A stretch of DNA of 10,003 nt from the NCBI GenBank assembly GCA_001602885.1, contig LUZH01000027.1, forward strand, positions 1 through 10,003. The letters run 5' to 3'. Below the pieces are notes generated by a model that saw only the letters and a list, made by a program, of their open reading frames with translations, ran no database searches and had not been told where the DNA came from. Below are positions 7,778 to 10,003 of this stretch, piece after piece. The stretch is from Bacteroidales bacterium Bact_16. GTDB taxonomy: Bacteria > Bacteroidota > Bacteroidia > Bacteroidales > UBA932. The translations under genes were made by a program, and so were the position numbers. Within the stretch, counting starts at the first letter, position 1. Each line of letters starts with the position of its first letter.

Positions 7778-7785
7778 TATATTTG
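7778..7785 (+). promoter_or_regulatory. Candidate -7 box for the symporter-GH43 operon
   Basis: TATATTTG matches TAnnTTTG exactly and begins three bases after the T-run of the terminator. Transcription would start near 7791, giving a leader of about 30 nt before ATG 7822. No TTTG lies at the usual 19-21 nt upstream because that space is occupied by the hairpin. The promoter may be weak, activator-dependent, or supplemented by read-through from GH115. Confidence 0.45.
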
Positions 7786-7821
7786 CTAAACTGGATAATT
7801 TCGAACAAAAAACAATAACCT

Positions 7822-9270
7822 ATGTCCAACAACCCCAATGAAGCGAAAGGCTTCTACAAACTGAACTGGATGCAGCGCATCGGCTTCGGTGCCGGTGACA
7901 TGGCGCAGAACCTCATTTATCAGACCGTCAGCATCTGGCTCCTCTTCTTCTACACCAACGTTTTCGGTCTCAAGCCCGGTCCCGCCGCCCTGATGTTCCT
8001 GGTCGTCCGTCTCGTGGACGTGCTCTGGGATCCCGTGGTCGGCACCATCGTGGACAAGGGCAACCCGAAGTGGGGTAAATACCGTTCCTGGCTCATCCTC
8101 GGCGGTATTCCGCTCGTCGGCCTGGCCATCCTCTGCTTCTGGAACGGCCTGTCCGCTTCGTCCGACACCGTCAAGCTGGTCTACGCGTATGTCACCTACG
8201 TCGGCATGTCGATGTGCTACACGCTCGTCAACGTCCCCTACGGCGCCCTCAACGCCTCGCTGACCCGCGACACCAACGAGATCACCATCCTGACCTCCAC
8301 GCGTATGTTCATGGCCAACCTCGGTGCCCTTTGCGTGAAGTCCCTGCCTATCATCATCGCCATCTTCGCCCCGAAGGTCCTCAATGAGGAGACCGGCAAG
8401 ATGACCGCCGTATACAACACCCCGGAGGCCGGAACGGCCTGGTTCATCACCTACGCCATCTTCGCCGTCGTCGGCCTGGCCCTGCTGTTCTTCTGCTTCA
8501 CGCAGTGCAAGGAGAAGGTCGTCATGGACGCGAAGGAGTCCGCCAACGTCAAGGTCAGCGACCTGTGGATGGAATTCGGCCGCAACAAGCCGCTGCGCGT
8601 CGTCGCTTTCTTCTTCATCACCGCCTTCGCGATGATGAGCGTCAGCAACGCCGCCGACGCCTACTTCATGAGCTACAACGTCGAGGCCACCCCGCTGCTG
8701 ACCACGCTCTTCATGTGGCTCGGCACCATCCCGGCCTTCATCTTCATGCCGCTCGTGCCCGCCATCAAGCGCAAGATCGGCAAGAAGGGCATGTTCTACC
8801 TCTTCCTCGGCGTCGCCATCGTGGGTATGGCCATGATGTACACCTTCGTCTCCATCCCGGCCACCAAGAGCAACTTCGTGCTGCTGTGCATCGCCCAGTT
8901 CGTCAAGTCCACCGGTATCATCACCGCCACGGGCTACATGTGGGCCCTCGTCCCGGAGGTCATCGCCTTCGGCGAGTACACCTCGGGCAAGCGCATCGCC
9001 GGTATCGTGAACGCCCTCACGGGTATCTTCTTCAAGGCCGGCATGGCCCTCGGCGGCGTGGTTCCGGGTCTTGTCCTGGCCTGGGTCGGCTTCAACGCCG
9101 ATGCCACCCAGCAGACGCCGCTCGCCCTGCAGGGTATCCTGTGGCTGGTCTGCGTGATCCCGGCCGCCCTGCTCCTCCTTGCCATCTTCATCATCAGCAA
9201 GTATGAGCTCAGCGACGAGCGCATGGACGAGATCAACAAGGAAATCGAAGCAAGACAACTCAACGCATAA
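7822..9270 (+). CDS. GPH-family (glycoside-pentoside-hexuronide) cation symporter, MFS superfamily
   Basis: This 482-aa inner-membrane transporter belongs to the MelB/XynB/XylP type (MFS_2 family) and couples glycoside uptake to H+ or Na+. Family signatures are clear. At the second helix, R63, D66, D70, P71, G74 and D78 lie in VRLVDVLWDPVVGTIVD, followed by KWGKYRSW; D66 and D70 correspond to the MelB cation-site D55 and D59. Later come VNVPYGALNASLTRD (136-150) and the helix X-XI motif PEVIAFGEYTSGKRIAGI (378-395) with FFKAG (403-407). About 12 hydrophobic stretches are visible (for example 33-50, 91-108, 207-227, 258-278, 292-312, 324-343, 437-459). The polar N-terminus and short charged C-terminus fit a cytoplasmic location. 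N137 stands where MelB has D124. The next gene, a GH43, starts 14 nt after the stop. The likely cargo is xylobiose, xylo-oligosaccharide or free uronate (inference). Confidence 0.93.
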   Translation: MSNNPNEAKGFYKLNWMQRIGFGAGDMAQNLIYQTVSIWLLFFYTNVFGLKPGPAALMFLVVRLVDVLWDPVVGTIVDKGNPKWGKYRSWLILGGIPLVGLAILCFWNGLSASSDTVKLVYAYVTYVGMSMCYTLVNVPYGALNASLTRDTNEITILTSTRMFMANLGALCVKSLPIIIAIFAPKVLNEETGKMTAVYNTPEAGTAWFITYAIFAVVGLALLFFCFTQCKEKVVMDAKESANVKVSDLWMEFGRNKPLRVVAFFFITAFAMMSVSNAADAYFMSYNVEATPLLTTLFMWLGTIPAFIFMPLVPAIKRKIGKKGMFYLFLGVAIVGMAMMYTFVSIPATKSNFVLLCIAQFVKSTGIITATGYMWALVPEVIAFGEYTSGKRIAGIVNALTGIFFKAGMALGGVVPGLVLAWVGFNADATQQTPLALQGILWLVCVIPAALLLLAIFIISKYELSDERMDEINKEIEARQLNA

Positions 9271-9284
9271 ACAACCCACTGACT

Positions 9285-10003
9285 ATGGCAAAGAAAGTTC
9301 AGAAACGCTATCTCTTCCCGAGCGACTATATGGCTGACCCGTCCGTGCACGTGTTCGACGGCAAGCTTTATATCTATCCTTCCCACGACTGGGAGTCCGC
9401 CGCGCCGGACGACGACTTCGGCAGCGAGTACGACATGAAGGACTACCACGTCCTCACGCTGGAAGGCAACGACCCGATGACCTCCCCGGTCAAGGACAAC
9501 GGCGTCGCCCTCGACATCAAGGATGTCCCCTGGGCCCGTCGCCAGCTCTGGGACTGCGAGGTCGCGAAAGGCCGCGACGGCAAGTACTACATGTATTTCC
9601 CGGCCAAGGACAAGACCGACATCTTCCGCTGCGGCGTGGCCGTCTCCGACAGCCCGACCGGCCCGTTCAAGGCCATGCCGGACCCCATCCGCGGCAGCTA
9701 CTCCATCGACTACGCCATCCTGCACGACGACGCCGACGACGAGTACTACATGTACTTCGGCGGCATCTGGGGCGGCCAGCTCCAGCGCTATGAGGACAAC
9801 CTCGCCAAGGACAACGGCACGTCCTATCCCGCCGACGGCCAGCCGGCCATCCCGGCCCGCGTGGTCAAGCTCGGCAAGGACATGCTGCAGTTCGCCGAGG
9901 AGCCGAAGCCGGTCGTGCTGCTCGACGAGGACGGCACCCCGATCAAGGTCGAGGACAACGAGCGCCGCTTCTTCGAGGCCAGCTGGATGCACAAATACAA
10001 GGG
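9285..10003 (+). CDS. GH43 glycosidase (beta-xylosidase/alpha-arabinofuranosidase type), N-terminal part, probably cytoplasmic
   Basis: The first 239 codons are present; the gene continues past the right edge. ATG 9285 follows the symporter stop by 14 nt and no closer in-frame start competes. GH43 enzymes are five-bladed beta-propellers that invert the anomeric centre and act on xylosides or arabinosides. The expected catalytic triad is visible: base D18 in MADPSVHVFDGKLYIYPSHD (16-35), pKa-modulating D142 in SIDYAILHDD, and acid E231 in FFEASWMHKYKG. Other propeller motifs are LWDCEV, KYYMYFPAKD and GVAVSDSPTGPF. The N-terminus (MAKKVQKRYLFPSDY) is charged, has no hydrophobic core, and runs straight into the catalytic domain, so no signal peptide is present. 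With the adjoining GPH symporter this suggests intracellular breakdown of imported xylo- or arabino-oligosaccharides. I cannot assign the subfamily or choose between xylosidase and arabinofuranosidase from this part; a C-terminal accessory domain may lie outside the window. Confidence 0.92.
   Translation, partial: MAKKVQKRYLFPSDYMADPSVHVFDGKLYIYPSHDWESAAPDDDFGSEYDMKDYHVLTLEGNDPMTSPVKDNGVALDIKDVPWARRQLWDCEVAKGRDGKYYMYFPAKDKTDIFRCGVAVSDSPTGPFKAMPDPIRGSYSIDYAILHDDADDEYYMYFGGIWGGQLQRYEDNLAKDNGTSYPADGQPAIPARVVKLGKDMLQFAEEPKPVVLLDEDGTPIKVEDNERRFFEASWMHKYK

Noticed and set aside
7801..7821. Similarity of the symporter leader (TTTCGAACAAA) to the left arm of the repeat at 5104 (TTCGACAAGG)
   Set aside because: The likeness is short, needs an inserted base and has no partner arm, so it is within chance for AT-rich leaders.
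7786..9279. A 497-codon minus-strand open frame opposite the symporter, and another at 8934-9992
   Set aside because: The translations are D/E/G/H-rich without helices or motifs. The plus strand encodes a membrane protein and GH43 with intact catalytic residues.

Overview
The window is a piece of a polysaccharide utilisation locus (PUL) from a GC-rich member of the Bacteroidota. The phylum is supported by an N-terminal SusC/RagA receptor fragment, a one-protein hybrid two-component system (HTCS), exact TAnnTTTG -7 promoter boxes, and AT-rich leaders without Shine-Dalgarno sequences. The coding DNA is strongly GC-rich by eye, with mostly G or C at third codon positions. That argues against Bacteroides sensu stricto and fits Alistipes-like or uncultured gut/rumen Bacteroidales. 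I cannot name the genus.

Layout, left to right: (1) 2-784, minus strand, the first 261 codons of a SusC-type TonB-dependent outer-membrane glycan importer, cut by the window edge. (2) 785-950, a divergent AT-rich control region. (3) 951-5078, plus strand, a complete 1375-aa HTCS regulator (periplasmic sensor, histidine kinase, receiver, AraC-type DNA-binding domain). (4) 5079-5187, a control region with a good promoter and a 10-bp inverted repeat. (5) 5188-7722, a complete GH115 alpha-glucuronidase with a signal peptide. (6) 7723-7821, a terminator-like hairpin followed directly by a -7 box. (7) 7822-9270, a GPH-family sugar:cation symporter. (8) 9285 to the right edge, the first 239 codons of a GH43 glycosidase without a signal peptide, 14 nt after the symporter and so probably in one operon with it.

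Together the genes point to glucuronoxylan (or arabinoglucuronoxylan) use. The SusC complex would import oligosaccharides across the outer membrane. GH115 would remove (4-O-methyl)glucuronic acid side chains in the periplasm. The GPH symporter would carry the trimmed products across the inner membrane, and GH43 would split them to pentoses in the cytoplasm. The HTCS would sense a fragment in the periplasm and switch on both flanking transcription units. The substrate is inferred from family membership.

I found no undescribed biological system: gene content is that of a conventional xylan-type PUL. The most informative non-coding signals are a recurring TTTGTRTC-type motif, present in both intergenic regions beside the HTCS but not seen upstream of the symporter, and a perfect 10-bp inverted repeat spanning the GH115 promoter. 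No RNA genes, CRISPR arrays, insertion sequences or attachment sites were seen.
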